A stretch of 23,353 nucleotides of DNA from a virus. Below, one piece after another: positions 16,136-23,353 of this stretch. Below the pieces are notes generated by a model that saw only the letters and a program-made list of their open reading frames with translations, did not search any database and was not told the origin of the DNA. A program made the position numbers and the translations under genes. Positions within the stretch are counted from its first letter, which is position 1, and each line of letters opens with the position of its first letter. The DNA lies in the IMG/VR virus record IMGVR_UViG_3300044655_002995, positions 1 through 23,353 of that record; one strand, 5' to 3'.

Positions 16136-18256
16136 TTATCTTATTTTATCTACTTTAAATTGGAATGCTTTTTCGTCTAAGCAAATTATATCAAATATCG
16201 GTTTATTAAGTGATGGAGTAAATTCAAAATCTGTAAATACTACAATTTGAACTCCATATATTCCAGTATTATTTACATTTAATGCATCAGTGACTATGCT
16301 TAAATTAAAACTCTGCGGTATTACTTCATCATCAAAAACAAGTCTAAGAACTTGACCCTTTGACCAAGATACTGTCGAATCATCAATTTTAATTTTAACA
16401 TCTGCATTTAATATAATTGGTACACCACCTACGGTCTTATGTGAAAAGTAATTTGTAAAAGTCCCAAGAGTTAGTGTTGGATTAACACTACCGATAATAT
16501 TTGTAGTATGAGTATTTGAAATATTATATTGTTGATTCGAATTATTAATCCTTACGATATTTGGAGTAGATCGATTAACGGTTATTCCATCACCAGGACG
16601 AACAGTATCAGTATTATATGAAACAGTTATGTTTGATTCGCCTGCAATAATAGAATTAATTTTACTGTTTGTATTATCAATCATATCAATAAGGCTTGAA
16701 GTATTGCTGAATATTGCTTGATTTGCAATAAGTGATGTTTCTAAATTAGAAATCCTAGCAATAATTTCAGAACTATCGACAGTATTTAGTAATAAATCTT
16801 TTGCTGCTGTTACTTGTTGTTGTAATGCGTCTAGCTCAAGTATTTTATTACTATATGTTGTTTGTAACTGTGTAAATTTAGTTAAGACATCTGTAAATAA
16901 GTCTAATGAGAATGTTGAATAGTCATTAATAGATTTTTCAACTTTTGTTTCCTCAATTGAAGTATCTAATTTTAAATTCATTTTAAATGAAAATGAATTA
17001 CCATTAGTCTTATTTAAAGGATCTGGTTTATATTTTGTAATTGGTGGAATTACAAACTCTAATCCGCTCTGTTGAATCTTATCTAGAAATAAAACTCCAT
17101 ACAGATTTGTTTTAAAATCAGTCGGATTTCCAGTAGAGTCAAGCGTATTTGGATCATACGTATCATAATATACAAGTATCGCATTAAATTCAAAATCTCT
17201 ATTTGCTACGTAGTCATTAAATTGAGAAAATACTTTTATTGCTGGGTTTTCACTAGCTAGTTTATAATTAGCTAAATCGAAATCAAGTGATATACCATCA
17301 AGTGTAGATCTTTGATATTCAACAACAGTTGAGCCTTGAGTTTTTCTAATAAATTGGTCTTGTGCAACATTAAAATTAGCTGCAGATTCAATATAATATG
17401 AATTATTAATAGTATCTGTAAACCAGTTACCTGGAGCATATGTTCCAGCGAGAGTATTTTTAATCTCGGTAGTTACACTAGCATCATCTAAATCATAGAA
17501 TGCTTTTAATGATAATCCAAATGGGTGAGTGTCAGTATAGTGTCTGCCTGAAAGATATTCAATATCTAATGGATTTGCTAAAGTATTAGCGATAGGCGAC
17601 AGTGACGGTTTATAATTATCATCCTGTACTGATTTAAATAGGACATGTGGAGTAGTTCCAACATTTGTAGGAACATGTATGTAAACTTCAGTATATGAAT
17701 TTTCACTAGATGAAAGAGTATTAACTACGTCTATATCACCGATGTATTTAACAACTCGCTTATAAGTTGAAGTAGTTTCTGGCTTTTCAACAAATCGATA
17801 TTCAGTATGCTCAGGTGTAACTGGCAAATTTGCTGAATTTTTCTCAATAGAATTTGCATCTTGGAAACGAATTGCGCCAGTCTCCTTTAACCACTTCCAA
17901 AATACTCTTTCGGAAACAGTAAGTCTTTCATTTTTCTTATATGTTGGTCTAGAAAGAAGTAAGGATTCAAAATTAAGTGCATAGTTTTGAAAATTCTCTG
18001 CAAGATTTACATTATTATCTGGATTAAGTCCTTCAATTATAGGAGATTCGCCAGCCGCTGCAAATTGTACTTTATTATCTGTAGCTAATGTATTTGGGGT
18101 ACCTATTTCAGGTATCCTAAGCAGGGCAAATTTTGAAAAACGAACAGCATTCTCACTGTTACTTAATGTGATATTTATGTCTTCAAGAGCACTTTGAAAG
18201 TTATAAAATATCCCCTTCTTGTCCTGAATCGGCTTAATTAAAGGAGTTACTGCCAT
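16136..18256 (-). CDS. Baseplate/fibre-associated virion protein with coiled coil (706 aa)
   Basis: The N-terminus MAVTPLIKPIQD resembles that of the neighbouring 316-residue protein (MAFTPIALPIQE), suggesting a shared attachment segment. Residues 103-131 (RPTYKKNERLTVSERVFWKWLKETGAIRF) form a helical, conserved-looking motif. The middle is beta-rich, with GVLFLDKIQ (387-395) before a proline-rich turn. Residues about 440-535 form a long heptad-like helix (LTKFTQLQTTYSNKILELDALQQQV). After it comes a beta-structured tip with GDGITVNRSTPNIVRINN. The leader is unusually A-rich (two runs of A separated by G) with no Shine-Dalgarno sequence, as in Bacteroidota genes. The function is inferred from the block in which it lies: a trimeric baseplate or fibre part. 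Confidence 0.78.
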   Translation of the reverse strand: MAVTPLIKPIQDKKGIFYNFQSALEDINITLSNSENAVRFSKFALLRIPEIGTPNTLATDNKVQFAAAGESPIIEGLNPDNNVNLAENFQNYALNFESLLLSRPTYKKNERLTVSERVFWKWLKETGAIRFQDANSIEKNSANLPVTPEHTEYRFVEKPETTSTYKRVVKYIGDIDVVNTLSSSENSYTEVYIHVPTNVGTTPHVLFKSVQDDNYKPSLSPIANTLANPLDIEYLSGRHYTDTHPFGLSLKAFYDLDDASVTTEIKNTLAGTYAPGNWFTDTINNSYYIESAANFNVAQDQFIRKTQGSTVVEYQRSTLDGISLDFDLANYKLASENPAIKVFSQFNDYVANRDFEFNAILVYYDTYDPNTLDSTGNPTDFKTNLYGVLFLDKIQQSGLEFVIPPITKYKPDPLNKTNGNSFSFKMNLKLDTSIEETKVEKSINDYSTFSLDLFTDVLTKFTQLQTTYSNKILELDALQQQVTAAKDLLLNTVDSSEIIARISNLETSLIANQAIFSNTSSLIDMIDNTNSKINSIIAGESNITVSYNTDTVRPGDGITVNRSTPNIVRINNSNQQYNISNTHTTNIIGSVNPTLTLGTFTNYFSHKTVGGVPIILNADVKIKIDDSTVSWSKGQVLRLVFDDEVIPQSFNLSIVTDALNVNNTGIYGVQIVVFTDFEFTPSLNKPIFDIICLDEKAFQFKVDKIR

Positions 18257-18275
18257 TTATTTTTTTCTTTTTTTT
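18257..18275 (-). promoter_or_regulatory. A-rich translation leader of the 706-aa gene
   Basis: The 17-base gap between genes reads on the coding strand as two A runs separated by one G, followed by TAA directly before ATGGC. There is no GGAGG-like sequence. An A-rich unstructured leader is typical of translation starts in Bacteroidota and their phages. No promoter element is visible, so this gene is probably read through from 19224. Confidence 0.45.
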
Positions 18276-19224
18276 AGAATATCTCAGCACCAACTAATGC
18301 TTTTACTAGAATACGATCATCATTTACTGAATCTTTAATATAAAGGAATGAAATGTTCGTTCCATATTTTTGAAAAGTTAAAGATGATGGCAAGCCTATA
18401 TTATTTACAGCATTATGTAAAAGGATAGAAGCAGAAGTATTATTATTTGTACCGGCTAATATATACACTGGGACTACCGCTGATTGCACTGCTCCAGTAA
18501 TTGAACTAGATAAATTTGATTCGATTACATCAACAATGTGTATTGTAAATTGAGTATTTGCCGCAGGTGGGCTAACTGAATCAAAATCAATAATTAAAGA
18601 AAAATCAAGAATCGTAGGAGTAATTGATGATGTTCCTGAATCATATACTGGATTTAAAACCGGTGCAGCAGATGCTTTTAAAGTAACAAATATGTTTTGT
18701 CTAGAAGTACTTGTTAATGTAATAGTTGAACTCGCAGCAGTTGCTCCAACGTTTGCAAGTAAATCAAGTGTGATTGATTCAGAAGATTCAGTAAAACTTG
18801 AATTAATTTTAACATTTGAATTAAAGGTAGAAGTTCCTGTAAAAGTAGCAGCTGTGTTTAAAGTCAGCGTATTTACTGAAAGTGCATCTGCAGTTAATGC
18901 TAAATTTGAAATAATTCTATCTACTTGTAATATTGATTCATTGCTAACATTCTTAGTTAAACTTGCAATTGTTACTGGAGTAGGCGAACCTGTCTGATAT
19001 ATAAACCCAGTATCATGTAAAATTAATGATTTTGTTTTTAAATAGTTTATCGGAGTATCAGTACCGATCGATAATCCTGCAGTATCGATTTCAAGATTAT
19101 TAATTAAATCTTCTAATTTTGCTTGTAAAAGTAAAGCATTTGCATTTGTTATAGACGCAATATCTGTAACAAAATTAGTCATTAATATTTCTTGGATCGG
19201 CAATGCGATTGGTGTAAATGCCAT
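18274..19224 (-). CDS. Beta-rich fibre-like virion protein (316 aa)
   Basis: This protein is rich in Ser, Thr, Ala, Asn and Ile and poor in charged residues, as in beta-helical fibre proteins. The start MAFTPIALPIQE is shared in pattern with the next gene. A helical stretch (residues 14-45) follows, then the shaft-like series LSVNTLTLNTAATFTGTSTF and TITLTSTSRQNIFVTL. The C-terminal 100 residues look like a compact beta domain (FSLIIDFDS, TQFTIHIVDV). It has an AATAAATAA element 18 bases upstream of the ATG and is followed by four large genes with short gaps, so it appears to be the first gene of the long baseplate/fibre transcript. It may be a decorated baseplate or short-fibre part. The specific role is unknown. 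Confidence 0.75.
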   Translation of the reverse strand: MAFTPIALPIQEILMTNFVTDIASITNANALLLQAKLEDLINNLEIDTAGLSIGTDTPINYLKTKSLILHDTGFIYQTGSPTPVTIASLTKNVSNESILQVDRIISNLALTADALSVNTLTLNTAATFTGTSTFNSNVKINSSFTESSESITLDLLANVGATAASSTITLTSTSRQNIFVTLKASAAPVLNPVYDSGTSSITPTILDFSLIIDFDSVSPPAANTQFTIHIVDVIESNLSSSITGAVQSAVVPVYILAGTNNNTSASILLHNAVNNIGLPSSLTFQKYGTNISFLYIKDSVNDDRILVKALVGAEIF

Positions 19225-19241
19225 GTCAATTAATTATTTTA

Positions 19242-19252
19242 GTTATTTATTA
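19242..19252 (-). promoter_or_regulatory. Putative late promoter TAATAAATAAC before the 316-aa gene
   Basis: The minus strand reads TAATAAATAAC, identical over 11 bases to the element at 22286-22296. It ends 17 bases before the ATG at 19224. It lies in a 29-base gap just after the stop of the 1003-residue gene and could drive the five-gene block down to 5229. Confidence 0.55.
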
Positions 19253-19253
19253 T

Positions 19254-22200
19254 TTAAAAATTATAGTTCTCGATCAATTGATTTTTCCTAAGGTTTAATC
19301 TATTTTCAATATTTGCAATATAATCATTCTTATCAAGTACTCTAATAAAGTTTTGTACTGAGTTTCGATAATTTGTTTCACGATTATCTATTACTTCTAC
19401 ACTTAATGAAAAATTACCTAAGTCTTTAAATTTCCAAACGAAGAAAGGAACTGACTTAACTCGAATAATTTCTTCTCCTGTGATCAAGTCTGTTAATATC
19501 CAAATAAAATCAGATTTTCCATCTAAGTTATTTACAACAAAGAAGGCTATTCCATTTTCAGGAAAAGAGAATGTTCCATTGAATAGTTTAATATCATTAA
19601 TATTAAATACATTTTGATCAATAGCTGTAGGTAAAAAGCCATATTGTTTATCACCATCAAAATACCAATAATTATCAACCCAATAATTAGGATCCTGGAT
19701 TGATCCATTTAATACATCACTTGTTTTAGAAAGTAGGAAAAGCGTTTCTTCTTTAAATAAAGGATATGTTGCAAGTAAATAATCAATTAATTTTTGTGAG
19801 AATACTTTCTTTGGAGTAAAATATGTAAATTCATCACCAGTAATAGTTGGACCAGTATATTGAATCGTATGATATAGTTCCTTACTTAAAAATCTAGCTT
19901 GCGCATGTATTTCACTTGAAACAATAGCATATGTAAATAAGCTTATTGCTGGATGTATACTTTCATTTAAGATTGTAATTAATTCATCAAACGATGAGAA
20001 TGCAGGAATAGTATATGCTGAAAATAGCGATATTGTAATAGTATCACCCGGTGAAGGATTACTAAAATAGAATCCAGCTTCGAAGTCATCAACATATACT
20101 AGATCATTAATTCGTAACCAGTATAAAGAGCCTACTGTAATATCTCTAAAATCTTTTAATGTTATCGGATTATCATTTTCTCCAAGACCCCAATATCTTT
20201 TCTTAGGGTGATTTTGTAAAGAATCAGTATATGGAATATATGAGTTAGTATCAGCATTATATAAATCTGCATCATAAATATTTTGACCCATTCCATATCT
20301 ATTTTTAAAGAATGAACCCCATTCAGTTAAATTTTTATATAAGTTAATTTTAACTGACGCATCTTCATTATCTAAAACATTAACTTTAGGATAATATATC
20401 GGAGAGGCTCCAAAATCTTGAAGTTGGATATTTGATAAATTTTCAATATCATAATTAAATTTGTCTTCTACTTTTGCGAATCCAATTATTTCAGGTTTCA
20501 TTTGATCTGAAACAGTTATAAATTTAGAAAAAACATTAGTATTTCCATAGAAATCAATTAATTCAATTGTTATTCTGTATTTTCCAGAATATGGTAAGAA
20601 ATGAGGTAGTGTATGAAGGTCAACGACTTTTCCTCTATATTCAAAATTATATGGATTTGGTCCAGGTTTAGTTATTCTCCAATTAATTTCATAGTAATTT
20701 CTAAAGTCAATATTTTCAAATGTCCAATATGGATCTAATCCTACTGTGATAGCATCTAAATCTTCTAGCTTAACCCCATTTAAATCCTGGACTAGAAATT
20801 TTGATATATCTGCAGTTAATATTACGGGCGCACCAATAACTCTCTGTGGATCATCTCCAAATTCCCAAGTTAACCTTTCATTTAGATTAGGAAATCTCTG
20901 ATCTCTAATATTTTCATAGAACTTAATAATATATTCATTAATTCCGGTGATTTGGTCCTTTATATAATTTTGAGAATTTTCAAACGGGTTGGTAAATTCA
21001 TTATTATATCTAACTACGCCTAAATCTATACCGCTAGTCGATCCTTGTCTATATAATGGATCTAGCGATCTAAGCACAAGATTAACATTATTGCCAGGAT
21101 AAATCACAATTGGTATATTTTCATTTATTTGATAATCAAATATTTGAGTTGAATCTGGCCAATAGTTAATCGTGATTTTTTGAAAATATATAAATTCACC
21201 GATTACGTCTTTTATTTTAACGTTTATCGGTAAGAATTCATTTTTAAGTTTTTTATTTAGTAAATCTAATTTATAGAATATCTCATTAACGCTAAAATCA
21301 GTAGTTTCCGCAACTAATGGAACTCCATCATCGTCATAACTTCCAGTAACAGCAGTAAATTCATAAACTAGTGCTAAGAATTCAGTCTTCTTAAACTGTT
21401 TACCTGATCGCATATTACTATTCTTATCAACTAGATCAAGAGTATCAATTTTTCCATCATCTAGATAATCAGCTAGATCTACCATCGATAGAGTATTATA
21501 ATATGGCGAACTAGGATTAACGTTTTTCCAATATTCTTTAACTCGAAGAACATCTTTATAACCTAACATGTTTATAAAATTAGATAGTCCTTTATATGTA
21601 CCAATATAAGGATAAATCTCCTCTTTTGTTACAAGTAACTGTTTTCTAATTTTATTTAAGGCATCGATATCAGGGAAAGCTTCTTTAATATCATACTCTT
21701 TAAGAATATTTGCATCTTCTCTTAGAAATTTTATTCCAAAGTTTTGAGCCCATACTCTAAATCTTTCCTCTTCTTCAATACCTTCACCATATAATTCTAG
21801 ACTAGCAATAGTCGTAGTTATGGAACCATCAATTAATTTAATTAATAATTTACGAGTATATGCAGATTCAGAGGTTGGACTAAACGCTAAATTTACTTGC
21901 AAAGGCATAATTAGATCAAGTGGCCCTGGACTAGATGAAAAATCCGAATGAGAAAATAGAGCAGAGTCTATCTTATTTAGGAAGTTTTCATTTAATGTAG
22001 TATCTACTGCTACATTATATAAAAAGAATTCATTACTATTTTTAGAATCTTCCCAAGTAAAAGATAATGATTGAGTTGAAGTAAGAGTAGGAAGCTTATA
22101 TAAACTTGCTACTTTTTCAAGAAGAAATAAGTTCTCATTATCAAATAAGTAGACTGAGATATTATTAAAAAATATTCTACCCTTCCACTGATTCTCAGTA

Positions 22201-22265
22201 GTATCATATTGTAAATTCAAGTTTTTTCCAAACTTGTCAAAAAAGTGCAAATTTTGAACAATCAT
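19254..22265 (-). CDS. Baseplate wedge protein candidate, gp7/gpI-like, with PKD-like domains (1003 aa)
   Basis: The length is close to that of T4 gp7, a baseplate wedge subunit. Residues 165-247 carry RFRVWAQNFGIKFL, a helical region with RKQLLVTKEEIYPYIGTYKGLSNFINMLGY and then DVLRVKEYW. This G(T)-x-x-x-L-x-x-x-x-x-x-LGY...V-x-E-W/YW layout is also found in P2 gpI-type tail proteins, which are the gp7 counterparts. Residues about 515-586 look like a PKD/Ig-type domain (GKYRITIELIDFYGN). A second such segment lies near 890-975 (KFKDLGNFSLSVEVIDNRET). There is no signal peptide. The gene has its own AATAAATAA element 21 bases upstream. The baseplate role is likely; identity with gp7 is tentative and rests on recalled motifs, length and position. 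Confidence 0.7.
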   Translation of the reverse strand: MIVQNLHFFDKFGKNLNLQYDTTENQWKGRIFFNNISVYLFDNENLFLLEKVASLYKLPTLTSTQSLSFTWEDSKNSNEFFLYNVAVDTTLNENFLNKIDSALFSHSDFSSSPGPLDLIMPLQVNLAFSPTSESAYTRKLLIKLIDGSITTTIASLELYGEGIEEEERFRVWAQNFGIKFLREDANILKEYDIKEAFPDIDALNKIRKQLLVTKEEIYPYIGTYKGLSNFINMLGYKDVLRVKEYWKNVNPSSPYYNTLSMVDLADYLDDGKIDTLDLVDKNSNMRSGKQFKKTEFLALVYEFTAVTGSYDDDGVPLVAETTDFSVNEIFYKLDLLNKKLKNEFLPINVKIKDVIGEFIYFQKITINYWPDSTQIFDYQINENIPIVIYPGNNVNLVLRSLDPLYRQGSTSGIDLGVVRYNNEFTNPFENSQNYIKDQITGINEYIIKFYENIRDQRFPNLNERLTWEFGDDPQRVIGAPVILTADISKFLVQDLNGVKLEDLDAITVGLDPYWTFENIDFRNYYEINWRITKPGPNPYNFEYRGKVVDLHTLPHFLPYSGKYRITIELIDFYGNTNVFSKFITVSDQMKPEIIGFAKVEDKFNYDIENLSNIQLQDFGASPIYYPKVNVLDNEDASVKINLYKNLTEWGSFFKNRYGMGQNIYDADLYNADTNSYIPYTDSLQNHPKKRYWGLGENDNPITLKDFRDITVGSLYWLRINDLVYVDDFEAGFYFSNPSPGDTITISLFSAYTIPAFSSFDELITILNESIHPAISLFTYAIVSSEIHAQARFLSKELYHTIQYTGPTITGDEFTYFTPKKVFSQKLIDYLLATYPLFKEETLFLLSKTSDVLNGSIQDPNYWVDNYWYFDGDKQYGFLPTAIDQNVFNINDIKLFNGTFSFPENGIAFFVVNNLDGKSDFIWILTDLITGEEIIRVKSVPFFVWKFKDLGNFSLSVEVIDNRETNYRNSVQNFIRVLDKNDYIANIENRLNLRKNQLIENYNF

Positions 22266-22285
22266 TATCTTATTTCTAGCTTTAT

Positions 22286-22296
22286 GTTATTTATTA
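22286..22296 (-). promoter_or_regulatory. Putative late promoter TAATAAATAAC before the 1003-aa gene
   Basis: The minus strand reads TAATAAATAAC, ending 20 bases before the ATG at 22265, in the 43-base gap after the sigma factor gene. It is the same 11-mer as at 19242-19252. This is the first late-type element after the sigma gene, and marks where tail gene transcription probably begins. Confidence 0.58.
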
Positions 22297-22308
22297 AATT
22301 AGATAACT

Positions 22309-22707
22309 TTATATGCTATACACTGAATTTTCTCCGCTGGTACTAATAGAAATAAATTCTAGAGTATCGTCAGGATCTAATCCGGTCTTTTTATGAATCT
22401 TTTTCCATTCCTTAGCATATCCATTTTTACAAATTTGAGTAAAATAGGCAAATGCATTTGGGATAGCCATTTTAGTTTCATCGAAACTTTTCCAATACTT
22501 TAAACAGTCTAAGATAGCTGACTGTATACAATCTTCTCTATCTCTATAATCTTTAAAGTAGAGACGGTCAACTGCTCTATTCGCAAGAGAAATAAAACAA
22601 TTTACAGTATAATTAGAAAGCTCTCCAGCTTTCTTGCATTCTATAATGTCTGCAGTAAATTCTTTATTGTTAATATAGTGAGTGTCTCCTTTTTTCTTTC
22701 TAGCCAT
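22309..22707 (-). CDS. Late-transcription sigma factor, T4 gp55-like (132 aa)
   Basis: This is a small sigma factor of the T4 gp55 family, which directs host RNA polymerase to late promoters. Residues 10-18 (HYINNKEFT) match the YVNNKEL start of gp55. Residues 54-106, with YRDREDCIQSAILDCLKYWKSFDETKMAIPNAFAYFTQICKNGYAKEWKKIHKK, correspond to the region 2 core in gp55 ([46 protein letters not shown]). The protein is shorter than the 185-residue T4 protein. The C-terminus has DDTLEFIS (114-121), which resembles the SLDFL clamp-binding end of gp55 but is followed by 11 more residues. It starts 9 bases after the RuvC-like gene, without an AATAAATAA element, as expected if it is made before late transcription. 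Confidence 0.88.
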   Translation of the reverse strand: MARKKKGDTHYINNKEFTADIIECKKAGELSNYTVNCFISLANRAVDRLYFKDYRDREDCIQSAILDCLKYWKSFDETKMAIPNAFAYFTQICKNGYAKEWKKIHKKTGLDPDDTLEFISISTSGENSVYSI

Positions 22708-22716
22708 GATTATTAA

Positions 22717-23353
22717 TTATTTTGAAAGATTATAAATTTTAATTATTCCTAATACTGCATCTACCATGTCAATAATAGGTGATACTATTTTATCTCCGTT
22801 GACTGTCCAGCTTTCAGCATGGACAGCTTTATATAGATCTGATTCTCTTAATGCTTCTATTTGAGGATCTTCTTTGAATTGATTAAAAACATCCATTTTA
22901 CTAGCATTACCTTTACAACCTATTGCATTCTTAAGTTCACTAGGGCTAAATATAAAAAGATGGTCAGCGTTATTTTTAAGTACTCTAGTTAAGAGCTCAT
23001 GCTTTAATATTCCAGTAGATTGAGCAATATCAACTAGCGAATTTCCTTTAGATCCAAATGAAATACCTTCAATTGCTACTATAATATCTTCGTCTTTTCC
23101 TACTTCTTTTAAGATATTATCGACGATTTTACTTATTAATTCTTGATAGTTTATTAGTTTTACACGTTCAGTAACATGATACTCTGGATGAGTTTTTCTA
23201 ATAGTAGTCGTTTTATCGATTTTAATATTAGGATATTTTCCTAAAAGATAATTTAAGTTAGTTTGATCTACTTTTCTAAGCTTAGTATTTACTACAGAGA
23301 GCCATTTAAATTCTTTAAAGTCTTTACAAATAAATATACCTGGATAAAGTATT
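22717..23353 (-). CDS. RuvC-like Holliday junction resolvase, 5' end missing (about 212 codons visible)
   Basis: The visible part belongs to the RuvC/RNase H fold resolvases, which cut four-way DNA junctions and could trim branched phage DNA before packaging. DIIVAIEGISFGSKGNSLVDIAQSTG holds the conserved catalytic Glu strand and following helix. SPSELKNAIGCKGNASKMDV matches the P-x-x-x-K-x-x-x-G-x-G-x-A-x-K-x-x-V region of RuvC. The final DMVDAVLG gives the two acidic residues of the C-terminal D-x-x-D motif. The first catalytic Asp strand lies near or beyond the window edge at 23353, so I cannot see it. The stop is TAA at 22717-22719, and the sigma factor gene follows after 9 bases. T4 uses endonuclease VII (gp49) for this job, so this is a different resolvase family in the same niche. 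Confidence 0.85.
   Translation of the reverse strand, partial: ILYPGIFICKDFKEFKWLSVVNTKLRKVDQTNLNYLLGKYPNIKIDKTTTIRKTHPEYHVTERVKLINYQELISKIVDNILKEVGKDEDIIVAIEGISFGSKGNSLVDIAQSTGILKHELLTRVLKNNADHLFIFSPSELKNAIGCKGNASKMDVFNQFKEDPQIEALRESDLYKAVHAESWTVNGDKIVSPIIDMVDAVLGIIKIYNLSK

Noticed and set aside
18257-18275. T-rich run as an intrinsic terminator
   Set aside because: The T run is on the plus strand, where no transcript is expected; on the coding strand it is A-rich and no hairpin precedes it.
18692-18997. Plus-strand open frame of 101 codons
   Set aside because: It is antisense to the 316-residue gene; its Val/Ser-rich product mirrors the Thr/Asn/Ser-rich coding strand.

Overview
This window looks like part of the late region of a large, tailed, T4-related bacteriophage (a contractile-tail myovirus) with a very AT-rich genome (roughly 30% GC by eye). 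The evidence is a gp55-like late sigma factor, a gp15-like tail completion protein, several very long baseplate or fibre proteins, and a collagen-repeat tail fibre, almost all on one strand. Gene starts lack Shine-Dalgarno sequences and have A-rich leaders. This fits a host in the Bacteroidota, but host assignment is inference. No tRNA, rRNA, insertion sequence or CRISPR array was seen, and no gap between genes exceeds 90 bases.

Reading in the direction of transcription on the minus strand (right to left): a RuvC-like Holliday junction resolvase, cut by the window edge, is followed 9 bases later by the late sigma factor (22309-22707). Next comes the baseplate/fibre block (5229-22265): a 1003-residue gp7/gpI-like wedge candidate, a 316-residue beta-rich fibre-like protein, a 706-residue protein with a coiled coil, an 1189-residue protein with coiled coils and an Fn3-like module, an 1854-residue giant with a duplicated small beta domain, and a 583-residue collagen-like tail fibre. 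A single plus-strand gene of unknown function (4414-5220) interrupts the series. To its left, again on the minus strand, lie a 714-residue protein ending in a LamG-like domain and a gp15-like tail completion protein. The leftmost unit is a tightly coupled three-gene cassette: a Cys/His-motif protein, a stand-alone homologue of the N-terminal domain of cyanophycin synthetase, and a small cupin.

A motif AATAAATAA, one mismatch from the T4 late promoter TATAAATA over eight bases, stands just upstream of five genes on both strands. It divides the region into plausible late transcription units, with the sigma factor encoded in the same window as the most likely reader. The most unusual item is the cyanophycin-synthetase-type N domain (261-806). 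It keeps an HxxEH metal-hydrolase-like motif but has no ATP-grasp or Mur-ligase domains, so it may be a phage-borne hydrolase or binding module detached from polymer synthesis.
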